Shown: in pieces, positions 28,272-37,551 of the stretch
Layout: each line of letters begins with the position of its first letter
Position numbering within the stretch: position 1 is the stretch's first letter
Origin: a bacterium
GTDB lineage: Bacteria > Fidelibacterota > Marinisomatia > Marinisomatales > JAHJCW01
Assembly: GCA_028282845.1 (NCBI GenBank)
Contig: JANQGY010000005.1
Span: 1 to 64,000 of the forward strand
DNA length: 64,000 bases
Direction: 5' to 3'
The notes under the pieces: generated by a model
Told to the model about the DNA's origin: nothing
Databases searched by the model: none
Seen by the model: only the letters and a program-made list of their open reading frames with translations
Position numbers and translations under genes: made by a program

Positions 28272-29533
28272 ACAAACCAATCAAAATAGCGGTCATCCAA
28301 TTCCCGGGATCGAATACTGAGCGGGAAACCCTGTTAGCGGTTGAACGGGCAGGCATGCAACCGGTTGAATTTCTATGGAACGAGAATTACGATACCTTGA
28401 CTTTATGTGACGGATATATTATTGTCGGCGGTTTTTCCTACGAGGATCGTTCGCGAGCCGGAATTATTGCTTCATTGGACCCGATTATTAATGTAATCCG
28501 AGAGCAAGCGGAACAAGGGAAACCAGTATTGGGCATCTGCAACGGCGCACAAATATTGGTGGAATCGGGCTTGGTGCCGGGCTTGGAAAATTATCAAATC
28601 GGAATGGTGCTCGCCAAAAACAAGCGTACTCAATCCGGACATGTTCTTGGAACCGGCTATTACAATAACTGGTCGAATCTAATTTTGTCATCAACCAATA
28701 AACGCACCGCCTTTTCGATCAATCTGAACAAAGGCGATATAATTAATATTCCGTTTGCGCATGCCGAGGGACGTTTTATGATGGATGACCTTCTGCTAAA
28801 AGAATTGATTGAAAAGGATCAGATAGTCTTCAGATATTGTGATCCGGACGGAAATATTATACCGGAATTTCCGATCAATCCTAACGGATCGCTGCATAAC
28901 ATTGCAGCCGTCTGCAATCCACGTGGAAACGTTATGGCGATCATGCCGCATCCGGAACGCACAACAAACGGCGATACAATTTTTTCTTCCATGCGGAACT
29001 ATATTGACAACGTACATCATTTGAGCCACCAAAACCTGAAGTATAAACCAAAAAAATATCTTGTTGAAAAATTCCGCAAGTCTAATAAATCGCTTGAGTG
29101 GTATGTTGACTCAATCATTACCGATAACGAAGCAGTCTCCGTGCAAAATGAACTGAAACATCTTAATATTCCGGTCACGATTAATAAGTTCGGGTACTGG
29201 AATATCGAACTGACCGGTTCCGACAAAAAAGATTCCGCAAATAAAATTGACGCTTCGGGAGAATTATATAATTCAAACAAGGAAAAGCTGATTAAATTTG
29301 AAAGGCAACCAAGCACAAAATATTATTTGGTAATGCCACGGGAAGATTTAATTGGTCGCCACAAAACTGAGATTTTGAAGCACCATTTCAATATTAACAA
29401 TTTGAAGAATATTGATTTTGGTGTTATCTGGGGCATAACTCCTAATCTCGGTGCTGACAAGAAAGCGGTGCAAACCGCTTTAAATACAAATATATTTTTT
29501 AATCCTTTTTCACACAATTGCTATGAAATTTGA
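28268..29533 (+). CDS. purQ: FGAM synthase glutaminase PurQ fused to tandem PurS-like domains
   Basis: Residues 1-250 are a class I glutamine amidotransferase: GGFSYEDRSRAG, the nucleophile Cys91 in GICNGAQILVESGL, and His228/Glu230 in MPHPER. Family PurQ proteins end near 225-265 residues, but this one runs to 421. Residues about 275-345 (VDSIITDNEAVSVQNELKHL, then NKFGYWNIEL) and about 350-421 (YYLVMPREDLIGRH, then IDFGVIWGI, ending FFNPFSHNCYEI) each follow the PurS pattern of strand, helix, strand, ending in a 'LLANPVIEDYEIE'-like tail. PurS normally works as a dimer linking PurL and PurQ. The operon has no free purS, so a built-in PurS pseudodimer is the best reading. It overlaps purC by 11 nt. 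Confidence 0.9.
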   Translation: MNKPIKIAVIQFPGSNTERETLLAVERAGMQPVEFLWNENYDTLTLCDGYIIVGGFSYEDRSRAGIIASLDPIINVIREQAEQGKPVLGICNGAQILVESGLVPGLENYQIGMVLAKNKRTQSGHVLGTGYYNNWSNLILSSTNKRTAFSINLNKGDIINIPFAHAEGRFMMDDLLLKELIEKDQIVFRYCDPDGNIIPEFPINPNGSLHNIAAVCNPRGNVMAIMPHPERTTNGDTIFSSMRNYIDNVHHLSHQNLKYKPKKYLVEKFRKSNKSLEWYVDSIITDNEAVSVQNELKHLNIPVTINKFGYWNIELTGSDKKDSANKIDASGELYNSNKEKLIKFERQPSTKYYLVMPREDLIGRHKTEILKHHFNINNLKNIDFGVIWGITPNLGADKKAVQTALNTNIFFNPFSHNCYEI

Positions 29534-30500
29534 AAATAACTATTCTGAATTAATTGCTAAGGAACTTAATAATTGTATTACTGATACGGATTTAGAAACA
29601 AGCAAGAAACTCGATGGAAAAGTACGCGACATTTACGACATCGGTGACAAACTAATCCTGATCACTACCGATCGGCAAAGCGCCTTTGATCGTGTTTTAG
29701 CAGCCATTCCGTTTAAGGGGCAGGTGTTGAATCTAACAAGCGCTTGGTGGTTCGAAAATACCACCCATATTGTTAAAAATCATGTATTGGAAATCCCCGA
29801 TCCCAATGTGATATTAGCCAAGAAATGCTCGGTTTTTCCGATTGAGTTTGTGGTGCGCGGTTTCATTACCGGCTCAACATCAACCTCTTTATGGACAGTC
29901 TATAAAAATGGTTCGCGAAATTATTGCGGCAATATATTGCCGGAGGGTTTAGTTAAAAATCAACGCCTGCAACGGGCGATGCTTACGCCCACCACCAAGG
30001 AAAAGGATCATGACCGCCCGATTACTCCCGATGAAATTGTTTCGGAAGGGTGGATGTCACAAGCAGATTGGGATGCTGCCAGTAAAATCGCCTTACAGCT
30101 CTTTGAATTTGGTCAGGAGCAAGCCCTCAAAAATGGTTTGATTTTAGTTGACACCAAATACGAGTTAGGCCGCGATCAAAATGGTGATATAATTTTAATT
30201 GATGAAATCCACACACCCGATTCCAGTCGTTACTGGCTGTCCGATACTTATGAAGAGCGGCTTAAAAATAATCAAGAGCCGCAGAATATTGACAAGGAAT
30301 TTCTGCGATTGTGGTTTGTGGATAATTGTGATCCATATAATGATAAAGTATTGCCGCTTGCTCCGGATGAACTAGTGATCGAGTTGTCCCAGCGTTATAT
30401 TTTGTTATATGAAATGATAACGGGCAATAAATTTAAATTCCCCGATACTAATGTTCCTGCTAACGAAAGATTAATTACAAACTTGAGGAAATATCTATGA
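29523..30500 (+). CDS. purC: SAICAR synthetase
   Basis: PurC joins CAIR and aspartate with ATP. The 325-residue protein is of the longer (yeast Ade1-like) type. It has GKVRDIYDIGDKLILITTDR with SAFDRVLA, the FVVRGFITGSTSTSLW motif, and DTKYELGRDQNGDIILIDEI with HTPDSSRYW near the end. It starts inside the last 11 nt of the purQ fusion and its stop overlaps purE by 4 nt. The order purC-purE matches the domain order of the fused animal PAICS enzyme. Confidence 0.97.
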   Translation: MKFENNYSELIAKELNNCITDTDLETSKKLDGKVRDIYDIGDKLILITTDRQSAFDRVLAAIPFKGQVLNLTSAWWFENTTHIVKNHVLEIPDPNVILAKKCSVFPIEFVVRGFITGSTSTSLWTVYKNGSRNYCGNILPEGLVKNQRLQRAMLTPTTKEKDHDRPITPDEIVSEGWMSQADWDAASKIALQLFEFGQEQALKNGLILVDTKYELGRDQNGDIILIDEIHTPDSSRYWLSDTYEERLKNNQEPQNIDKEFLRLWFVDNCDPYNDKVLPLAPDELVIELSQRYILLYEMITGNKFKFPDTNVPANERLITNLRKYL

Positions 30501-30883
30501 AAGCTATAATAATTATGGGTTCTGAGTCTGACCAAACCTTTGCCGATAAAATTACCAAGGGGTTGGATAAGCATTCCATAAAATATGAGGTACAAGTCGC
30601 ATCGGCACACAAACAACCCCTAAAAGTATTAGAGATTATAAACATATTTCAGAATGAGAATGGCATTGTATTCATCACAATCGCCGGTCGCTCTAATGCT
30701 TTGTCGGGCTTTGTTGCAGCAAATTCAGACAAGCCCGTAATTGCCTGCCCGCCTTTTGCTGACAAAGTTGATATGATGGTTAATATTAATTCCACATTAC
30801 AAATGCCTAGCAAAGCTCCGGTGCTAACGGTATTAGATCCCGGCAACTGCGCCCTGGCGGTTAAAAGGATAATGGATTTCTAA
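30497..30883 (+). CDS. purE: AIR carboxylase, class II PurE
   Basis: The 128-residue protein has the PurE start MGSESDQTF (7-15), but its active-site motifs are those of class II enzymes. SAHKQP (36-41) replaces the class I SAHRTP, and IAGRSNALSGFVAANSDKPVIACPP (62-86) matches the AGRSN...CPP pattern of animal PAICS instead of the class I AGGAAHLPG. Class II PurE carboxylates AIR directly with CO2, while class I rearranges the N5-CAIR made by PurK. No purK lies in the operon, which fits. It is shorter than class I PurE (~160) at the C-terminus. Confidence 0.93.
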   Translation: MKAIIIMGSESDQTFADKITKGLDKHSIKYEVQVASAHKQPLKVLEIINIFQNENGIVFITIAGRSNALSGFVAANSDKPVIACPPFADKVDMMVNINSTLQMPSKAPVLTVLDPGNCALAVKRIMDF

Positions 30884-30884
30884 A

Positions 30885-32237
30885 ATGTTGGACAGTGTCT
30901 CCCCTATTGACGGCCGCTACAGCAATGAGGTTCAAGACCTTAAACTGTTTTTCTCGGAAGAGGCATTACTAAAATATCGCATTAAGGTTGAGATTGAATA
31001 TTTGATTGCGCTTTGCAACGTAGTGCATATTAAACAATTGCAACCGTTATCTTCACGGAAAAAGACCGAATTACGGAATCTATACCAAAAGTTCTCGACA
31101 AAAGAGGCTAAGCGCGTTAAGGCGATTGAGGCTAAAACCAATCACGACGTCAAAGCCGTGGAATATTATATTCAGGAGAAGCTGAATAAATCCGGTTATA
31201 ATAAGTTTACACCCTGGATTCATTTTGCCTTAACATCGGAAGATGTCAATAATCTCGCTTACACCCTGATGTGGCAGGATGGACTGATTCATGTGTATTT
31301 ACCAACGCTTAAAAAACTCCTGACCAAACTGCGATCCTTTGCAAAAAAGAATAAGGATTTTGCCATGTTATCCTTAACGCACGGACAACCGGCAACGCCC
31401 ACGACAATCGGAAAAGAATTTTCCGTGTTTTTCAGTCGCCTGCACAGACAGCTATATATTCTTAAAACACACAAATTATTAGGAAAATTAAACGGAGCAA
31501 CCGGCACGTGGGGCGCACATTTACAGGCTTTTCCACAAGTAAACTGGATCAAGTTTTCAGAAAAGTTTATCAAAGGCTTGAAGCTTGAACCAAATCTGAT
31601 AACCACCCAAATCGAAGCACATGATTCATTGATTGAGAGCTATCAATGCGTCTCACGCATAAATTCGATTCTGATTGATCTTTGTCAAGATATTTGGTTA
31701 TATATCAGTCGCGGCGTCTTCATTCAAAAGCGCGTAGGCGGCGAGATCGGCTCAAGCACTATGCCGCACAAAATAAATCCGATAAATTTTGAGAATGCCG
31801 AAGGAAATCTTAATATTGCCAATTCATTGTTCGCCGGACTTTCACGAAAATTGCCGGTATCGCGCCTACAGCGCGACTTGTCCGATAGTACGGTTCTCAG
31901 AAATCAGGGTGTTCTGATTGCTCATTCCCTGTTAGCCGTAAAAAATATCCTTAAGGGTCTGGAACGTTTATCAATTGATAAAAACCTCATAGCTGCGGAA
32001 TTAAACAATCATTGGGAAATTTTAGCCGAGCCGATCCAAACGGTGCTGCGAAAACATGGAAAAACCGATGTCTATGAAAAGCTCAAAGCATTAACCCGCG
32101 GGGAGCGCATAACCAAGACGGATCTATCAAAATTCATCAACGGTTTGGATATTCCAAAATCCGAAAAAGAATATTTATTGGATTTAACGCCGCAAACATA
32201 TACCGGATTAGCTTCAAAAATCACCGAGTTAATATAA
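30885..32237 (+). CDS. purB: Adenylosuccinate lyase
   Basis: The 450-residue protein is of the E. coli PurB type, beginning with LDSVSPIDGRYSNEVQDL. It shows the fumarase/aspartase-superfamily signature SSTMPHKINPINFENAEGN and the TSEDVNNLAY and THGQPATPTT motifs. It acts twice: it releases fumarate from SAICAR on the way to AICAR, and from adenylosuccinate to give AMP. It starts 1 nt after purE, and its last base overlaps the purF ATG. Confidence 0.97.
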   Translation: MLDSVSPIDGRYSNEVQDLKLFFSEEALLKYRIKVEIEYLIALCNVVHIKQLQPLSSRKKTELRNLYQKFSTKEAKRVKAIEAKTNHDVKAVEYYIQEKLNKSGYNKFTPWIHFALTSEDVNNLAYTLMWQDGLIHVYLPTLKKLLTKLRSFAKKNKDFAMLSLTHGQPATPTTIGKEFSVFFSRLHRQLYILKTHKLLGKLNGATGTWGAHLQAFPQVNWIKFSEKFIKGLKLEPNLITTQIEAHDSLIESYQCVSRINSILIDLCQDIWLYISRGVFIQKRVGGEIGSSTMPHKINPINFENAEGNLNIANSLFAGLSRKLPVSRLQRDLSDSTVLRNQGVLIAHSLLAVKNILKGLERLSIDKNLIAAELNNHWEILAEPIQTVLRKHGKTDVYEKLKALTRGERITKTDLSKFINGLDIPKSEKEYLLDLTPQTYTGLASKITELI

Positions 32238-33712
32238 TGTGTGGAGTCGTTGGAATAATATCCCAAAAACCGGTTGCTTCCGAACTTTATGACAGTTTGA
32301 TATATTTACAGCATCGCGGACAGGATGCGGCAGGAATAACGACTTATAACCAAAGGTTCCACACCAAAAAAGGTGTTGGGTACGTTCGCGATATTTTTGA
32401 TGAACGGAATATGTCCCGCCTTATCGGCAATGTCGGTATCGGGCATACGCGCTATCCGACGACTGGGAAATATAGCAAAGAAGACGCACAGCCGGTGTGG
32501 ACCGGTGTTCCTTACGGAATTGCGATGGCACACAATGGCAACTTAGTAAACCAATATGAAATGGTTGATGAGTTGTCGGAGAAAGATGGGCGACACTTAA
32601 ATACGTCGGTTGACGTTGAGGTAATTTTACACGTGTTTGCCGGTAAACTTGAGGAGATCAGAAATGATGGGGCGAACGGCGAATTTTTTGATCAAATTTG
32701 CCAAGCCGTGCAAGAGGTATTCAGGCGTGTCAGCGGCGCTTATTCGGTAATCTGCATGATTGTTGGAAAAGGCTTAGTGGTTTTCCGTGATCCACATGGT
32801 ATCAGACCGCTGACCAAGGGTAGCAGGAAAGCAGACAACGGCAAAAAGGATTATATTTTTGCCAGTGAACCAGCCGTTTTTTATGCTCTCGGCTATGAAA
32901 TGGAAAACGATGTTGCCCCGGGAGAAGTTATCTATATCTCGGAAAACGGGAATTACCACTCGCGGACGCTTGAAACAAAAAATTTTACGCCTTGCATTTT
33001 TGAATATGTTTACTTTTCGCGTCCCGATGCAACCTTAGATGATGTCAGTGTATATCGTGCCCGCTTAAGAATGGGGCAAAATCTCGCCAAACTTTGGCAA
33101 GCTGAATATCCTGATCTGTTGCCCGATATTATTATTCCGGCGCCGGCGACTTCAAACAATGCTGCCCTCGCAATGGCAAATATGCTCGGAATAAAATACT
33201 CCGAAGGATTATATAAAAATCCCTTCATCGGCCGTACTTTTATTATGCCCGGTCAGCAAACCCGCAAAAAATCAATTCGCTATAAACTTGTGCCCATCTC
33301 ATACGAGATAAAAGACAAAAAAGTAATGATCGTTGATGATAGCATTGTACGCGGAAACACAAGCAAGGAAATTGTCAAGATGGTTCGGGATTTCTGCGCT
33401 AAAGAAGTGTATGTCGTATCGGCCTGCCCACCGATCACCCATCCTTGTTTTTATGGTGTTGACATCCCCACCCGTTCGGAATTGATCGCTTCCAATAAGA
33501 CGGTTGAAGCCATCCGCAAACATATCAATGCCGATATTCTTTTATATCAGAATTTAGACGACCTGATTGAAGCGGTAACCCGCAAAGGTGAACACGATAT
33601 TTATCGCCCCTGCGCGGCCTGTTTAGACGGTAACTACATAACCGGCAATGTGGATGGACACAAGATCAGTGAACTTGAACACCAACGTAATAATCAGCGT
33701 GCTAGGATATGA
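32237..33712 (+). CDS. purF: Amidophosphoribosyltransferase
   Basis: PurF makes phosphoribosylamine from PRPP and glutamine, the first step of the pathway. The 491-residue protein has Cys2 directly after the initiator Met (MCGVVGI), so there is no propeptide. The PRPP-binding loop is VMIVDDSIVRGNT (363-375). Cysteines 253 (TPCIFEYVYF), 404 (THPCFYGVD), 459 and 462 (PCAACLDG) sit where Bacillus-type enzymes hold a [4Fe-4S] cluster, although those normally carry a propeptide. A cluster is inferred. purD starts within its last 4 nt. Confidence 0.97.
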   Translation: MCGVVGIISQKPVASELYDSLIYLQHRGQDAAGITTYNQRFHTKKGVGYVRDIFDERNMSRLIGNVGIGHTRYPTTGKYSKEDAQPVWTGVPYGIAMAHNGNLVNQYEMVDELSEKDGRHLNTSVDVEVILHVFAGKLEEIRNDGANGEFFDQICQAVQEVFRRVSGAYSVICMIVGKGLVVFRDPHGIRPLTKGSRKADNGKKDYIFASEPAVFYALGYEMENDVAPGEVIYISENGNYHSRTLETKNFTPCIFEYVYFSRPDATLDDVSVYRARLRMGQNLAKLWQAEYPDLLPDIIIPAPATSNNAALAMANMLGIKYSEGLYKNPFIGRTFIMPGQQTRKKSIRYKLVPISYEIKDKKVMIVDDSIVRGNTSKEIVKMVRDFCAKEVYVVSACPPITHPCFYGVDIPTRSELIASNKTVEAIRKHINADILLYQNLDDLIEAVTRKGEHDIYRPCAACLDGNYITGNVDGHKISELEHQRNNQRARI

Positions 33713-35025
33713 ACGTTTTGTTAATAGGCTCAGGAGCACGTGAACATGCCATAGCCAGGGCTGTAAAAAAATCTAAGATTGAAAGCAAACTGTTTTGTAT
33801 CGCTTCCAATTATAATCCGGGAATAGCCGCGCTTGTAGCCGATTTAACAATTGGAAATATTAATGCACCGGATTCGGTTGTAAAATTTGCAGAAAAACAT
33901 TCAATTGATCTGGCAATAATTGGACCGGAGGCGCCTTTAGCAAACGGTGTTGCCGATGCTTTACGAAAGTTAGCTATAGGTTGCGTAGGACCAACTAAAG
34001 CGTTAGCCCAATTAGAGACAAGCAAAGGCTTTACCCGAAATCTAATGAAAAAATATAAGATAGCCGGCTGTCCAATATATCAAAATTATTCAAAGCTAGA
34101 TGGTGTGGCAGAGTTTCTCAATGAGCTTGGTGACAATTATGTTGTAAAATTTGACGGCTTGATGGGTGGAAAAGGCGTAAAAGTTGCTGGCGAACATTTG
34201 AATTCCCATAAAGATTCTTTGGCTTACTGCGAAGAGATTGTTGCCGATGGCGGTAGGTTTGTTATCGAAGAAAAATTAATCGGTGAAGAATTTTCTTTGA
34301 TGAGTTTTTGTGACGGCGAGCGTTTAATCCACATGCCACCGGTGCAGGATCATAAGCGGGCTTATGAAAATGATACCGGTCCCAATACGGGCGGAATGGG
34401 TTCCTATAATGACAAACAACAGTCTCTGCCATTTTTAAATGACAATGACATTCACAGCGCAAAACTTACCAATGAAGCAATCGCCTTAGCTTTAAAAAAA
34501 GAATTTGGAACAGGGTATCAAGGAATTATTTACGGCGGCTTTATTGCAACGGCTGATGGTGTAAAAGTTATAGAATACAATGCCCGTTTCGGTGATCCCG
34601 AAGCAATGAACGTACTTGCTCTTTTAGAAAGTGATTTCCTCGAATTATGTGTTGCGCTTGTTAATGGTGAATTGAGTGAGTATAGCATAAAGTTCAATTC
34701 AAAAGCGACAGTCTGTAAATATGCCGTACCAAACGGCTATCCCGATGCACCGTTAAAAGGTGAAAACATAGGCATATCAAAAATCAATAATCCTGATCAA
34801 TTGTACTATGCTTCGGTTGATGTCATTGACGGACAATTAATTGAAGCCGGATCAAGAACAGTCGCAGTAGTTGGCGTTGCCGATTCCTTGGCACAAGCCG
34901 AAGCACTTGCCGAACAGGCTATCAGCCGAATTGAGGGACCTTTATTTCACAGATCCGATATTGGCACTGCCAAACTGATCCAAAAAAGAATTGACAATAT
35001 GAATAACCTGCGAGGTCATTCTTGA
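33709..35025 (+). CDS. purD: GAR synthetase
   Basis: PurD ligates glycine to phosphoribosylamine with ATP. The 438-residue protein has MNVLLIGSGAREHAIA at the N-terminus, AIIGPEAPLANGVADAL, and an ATP-grasp core with KFDGLMGGKGVKV, NTGGMGSY and EYNARFGDPEA. The C-terminal part is somewhat longer than the E. coli enzyme (430). Coupled 4-nt overlaps link it to purF and to purN. Confidence 0.97.
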   Translation: MNVLLIGSGAREHAIARAVKKSKIESKLFCIASNYNPGIAALVADLTIGNINAPDSVVKFAEKHSIDLAIIGPEAPLANGVADALRKLAIGCVGPTKALAQLETSKGFTRNLMKKYKIAGCPIYQNYSKLDGVAEFLNELGDNYVVKFDGLMGGKGVKVAGEHLNSHKDSLAYCEEIVADGGRFVIEEKLIGEEFSLMSFCDGERLIHMPPVQDHKRAYENDTGPNTGGMGSYNDKQQSLPFLNDNDIHSAKLTNEAIALALKKEFGTGYQGIIYGGFIATADGVKVIEYNARFGDPEAMNVLALLESDFLELCVALVNGELSEYSIKFNSKATVCKYAVPNGYPDAPLKGENIGISKINNPDQLYYASVDVIDGQLIEAGSRTVAVVGVADSLAQAEALAEQAISRIEGPLFHRSDIGTAKLIQKRIDNMNNLRGHS

Positions 35026-35597
35026 GCACCGTTAAGTTGGGCGTGCTCGGGTCAACCAAGGGCACGGATTTGCAGGCGATCATCAATGCAATTGAGAACA
35101 ATATTTTGGATGCTACGTTAGAAGTTGTGATTAGCAATGTTGCCAACGCACACATTTTGAAAAGGGCGGAAAAATATTCTATCCCGCATTATTTTGTTTC
35201 GCACAAAGACAAAGAGCGCACGGATTTTGATGATGAAATTTCCGTTATTCTTGAAGAATCTCAGGTTGAGCTTGTGCTATTGATCGGATTCATGCGCATC
35301 TTGTCGGGCAAGTTTTGCAAAATTTGGGAAGGACGATTGTTGAATGTACATCCCTCGTTATTGCCAAAATACGCCGGCGGAATGGATACAAATATACATG
35401 AAGAAGTTCTAAGGAACGGCGACAGGGAAACCGGCTGTACTATTCATTTCGTCACTGCCGATGTTGACAGCGGACCTATATTAATTCAAAAAAAATGTCC
35501 GGTTTCTCAAAATGATACTCCGGAATCTTTGAAGAAGAAAGTGCAAAAATTAGAAGGCGAAGCTTTTATCGGGGCAATTCAAAATTTTAAACTATAA
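35022..35597 (+). CDS. purN: GAR transformylase (10-formyl-THF dependent)
   Basis: The 191-residue PurN has the catalytic triad Asn108, His110 (LLNVHPSLLP) and Asp149 (TADVDSGPI). It transfers a formyl group from 10-formyl-tetrahydrofolate to GAR. It starts at a TTG that overlaps the purD stop (TTGA), with a GAGGT ribosome site just upstream. The N-terminal phosphate loop reads GSTKGTDLQ where the family usually has SGNGSNLQ, a mild deviation. Confidence 0.93.
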   Translation: MSTVKLGVLGSTKGTDLQAIINAIENNILDATLEVVISNVANAHILKRAEKYSIPHYFVSHKDKERTDFDDEISVILEESQVELVLLIGFMRILSGKFCKIWEGRLLNVHPSLLPKYAGGMDTNIHEEVLRNGDRETGCTIHFVTADVDSGPILIQKKCPVSQNDTPESLKKKVQKLEGEAFIGAIQNFKL

Positions 35598-35602
35598 CAC
35601 CG

Positions 35603-36016
35603 ATGAACAAACAGGAAATTTTAAAGAACATTAATGCCAGGATGAAAGGCACGATGGTGGAACATCTTGGTATAATCATAACTGATATTGGCGATGAATA
35701 TATTTGCGGCAAAATGCCGGTTGACAATCGGACGGTTCAGCCCTGCGGTTTGCTGCACGGCGGCGCATCGGCGGTTTTAGCCGAGTCCCTGGGCAGCATC
35801 GGCGGCAATATGACAGTTGATATGGATAATAAAACCGTTGTAGGCGTGGAAATAAATGCCAACCATTTGAAATCTGTAAATAGTGGTTGGGTAATAGGTG
35901 AAGCGCGGGCGTTGAAGATCGGACGCCGGCTACAGGTGTGGAAAATACGGATAACGAACGAAAGCGGTGAAAATGTTTGTGACAGCCGCCTAACCCTTGC
36001 GGTGGTAAATAAATGA
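35603..36016 (+). CDS. Hotdog-fold acyl-CoA thioesterase, YdiI/MenI-like
   Basis: The 137-residue protein is of the PaaI/YdiI hotdog family. MPVDNRTVQPCGLLHGGASAVLAE carries the thioesterase HGG motif and the acidic catalytic residue (Glu in LAESLG), and VVGVEINANHLKSV matches E. coli YdiI closely. YdiI/MenI hydrolyses dihydroxynaphthoyl-CoA in menaquinone synthesis, but the family is broad. It lies between purN and purH, 5 nt after the former and overlapping the latter by 4 nt, so it is co-transcribed with purine genes for no obvious reason. Confidence 0.88.
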   Translation: MNKQEILKNINARMKGTMVEHLGIIITDIGDEYICGKMPVDNRTVQPCGLLHGGASAVLAESLGSIGGNMTVDMDNKTVVGVEINANHLKSVNSGWVIGEARALKIGRRLQVWKIRITNESGENVCDSRLTLAVVNK

Positions 36017-37551
36017 ACACAGCCAAACTAAAAATCAAACGGGCATTGATCTCTGTCAGCGATAAAAGAGGAATCGAGGAATTTGCTAAAATTTTGAGAA
36101 AAAGGGATGTTGAAATTTTATCTACCGGAGGAACGGCCGAATACCTCAGGAGAAACAATATTGAAGTGGTTGATGTCTCGGATTATACCGGTTTTCCCGA
36201 AATCATGGACGGAAGGATAAAAACGATCAATCCTAAAATCGAAGGGGGAATTCTCGGCCTGCGTGACAAACATTCCGATGAAGCCACTCAACACGGTATT
36301 AAATGGATTGATCTGGTAGTTTGCAATCTATATCCGTTTTCAAAAACAATCTCAAATCCTGAATCTTCCTTTGAAGATGCCCTGGAAAACATTGACATCG
36401 GCGGGCCGACTATGATCCGCAGCGCCGCCAAAAATATTGACTGGTGCACTGTTGTGGTAGATACAAATGACTACTCGTTAATTATTAAAGAGCTTGAAAC
36501 CAAAAATAGTATTTCTTATGATCTCCGCCGGGACCTTTCCGCCAAAGCTTTTGGACATTGCGCCAAATACGATAGCATTATTTTTAATTATTTAAACGAC
36601 CGAATGCTGCCTGAAGACCTTACATTATCTTTCGAAAAATATTATGATCTCCGCTATGGAGAGAACCCGCACCAACGCGCTGCTGCTTACAAGTTACCAA
36701 ATATTCCGGATCAGTCAATATTAACAGCAGAAATTCTACAGGGGAAACAATTATCGTACAATAATTTTATGGATGCGGACGCTGCCTTAGCTTGTTTGCG
36801 CGAATTTGAATCACCAACCAGCGTAATTGTAAAACATGCCAACCCTTGTGGTGTGTCAACCGGAAATGATATTTCTATTGCATTTGAAAGAGCATTCAAC
36901 GCCGATGCCAAATCTGCCTTTGGAGGCATTATTGCATTAAACCAAACTTGCACTGAGGGTGTCGCCGAGCTTGTTTCCAAAATATTTATGGAAATAATAA
37001 TTGCACCCGCCTATGAAGATTCCGCAATAAATATCCTTAAGAATAAGAAAAATCTTCGTGTTCTGAAAATCGGCGAAATACAGAATAGGAAAAAAATTCC
37101 GGAATACCGCTTTCTGAATGGCGGTTTGCTTGTTCAGGAAAATGACACTAACAAACTTGATCCGAATGACCTTGAAATTGTAACAAGTACTCAGCCGTCC
37201 TCCAAACAGGTAGATGACATGTTGTTTGCTTGGAAAGTTTTAAAACATGTTAAGTCGAATGCTATCACCACCGTAAAAAACAATACAACTGTGGGCATTG
37301 GTGCCGGTCAGGTTTCGCGCGTGGATGCCGTGGAGATCGCTGTTAATAAATCGGGAGAAAATATTGAAGGTTCGGTCTTAGCTTCCGATGCTTTTTTTCC
37401 ATTCCGCGATTCGATTGATTTAATTTCCAATACCGGCATAAAAGCTGTCATTCAACCCGGAGGATCAATTCGCGATCAAGAGGTAACTGAAGCTTGCAAT
37501 GAACATGGCATTGCCATGGTATTTACTGGTCAACGTTGCTTCAAACATTAG
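36013..37551 (+). CDS. purH: AICAR transformylase/IMP cyclohydrolase
   Basis: PurH performs the last two steps to IMP. The 512-residue protein has the N-terminal MGS-like IMP cyclohydrolase domain (RALISVSDKRGIEEFA, ILSTGGTAEYL) and a C-terminal transformylase domain with VKHANPCGVSTG, which carries the catalytic Lys-His, and AFGGIIALNQ. It is the last gene of the operon. Its TAG overlaps the stop of the convergent GDPD gene by 4 nt, leaving no room for a terminator. Confidence 0.97.
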   Translation: MNTAKLKIKRALISVSDKRGIEEFAKILRKRDVEILSTGGTAEYLRRNNIEVVDVSDYTGFPEIMDGRIKTINPKIEGGILGLRDKHSDEATQHGIKWIDLVVCNLYPFSKTISNPESSFEDALENIDIGGPTMIRSAAKNIDWCTVVVDTNDYSLIIKELETKNSISYDLRRDLSAKAFGHCAKYDSIIFNYLNDRMLPEDLTLSFEKYYDLRYGENPHQRAAAYKLPNIPDQSILTAEILQGKQLSYNNFMDADAALACLREFESPTSVIVKHANPCGVSTGNDISIAFERAFNADAKSAFGGIIALNQTCTEGVAELVSKIFMEIIIAPAYEDSAINILKNKKNLRVLKIGEIQNRKKIPEYRFLNGGLLVQENDTNKLDPNDLEIVTSTQPSSKQVDDMLFAWKVLKHVKSNAITTVKNNTTVGIGAGQVSRVDAVEIAVNKSGENIEGSVLASDAFFPFRDSIDLISNTGIKAVIQPGGSIRDQEVTEACNEHGIAMVFTGQRCFKH

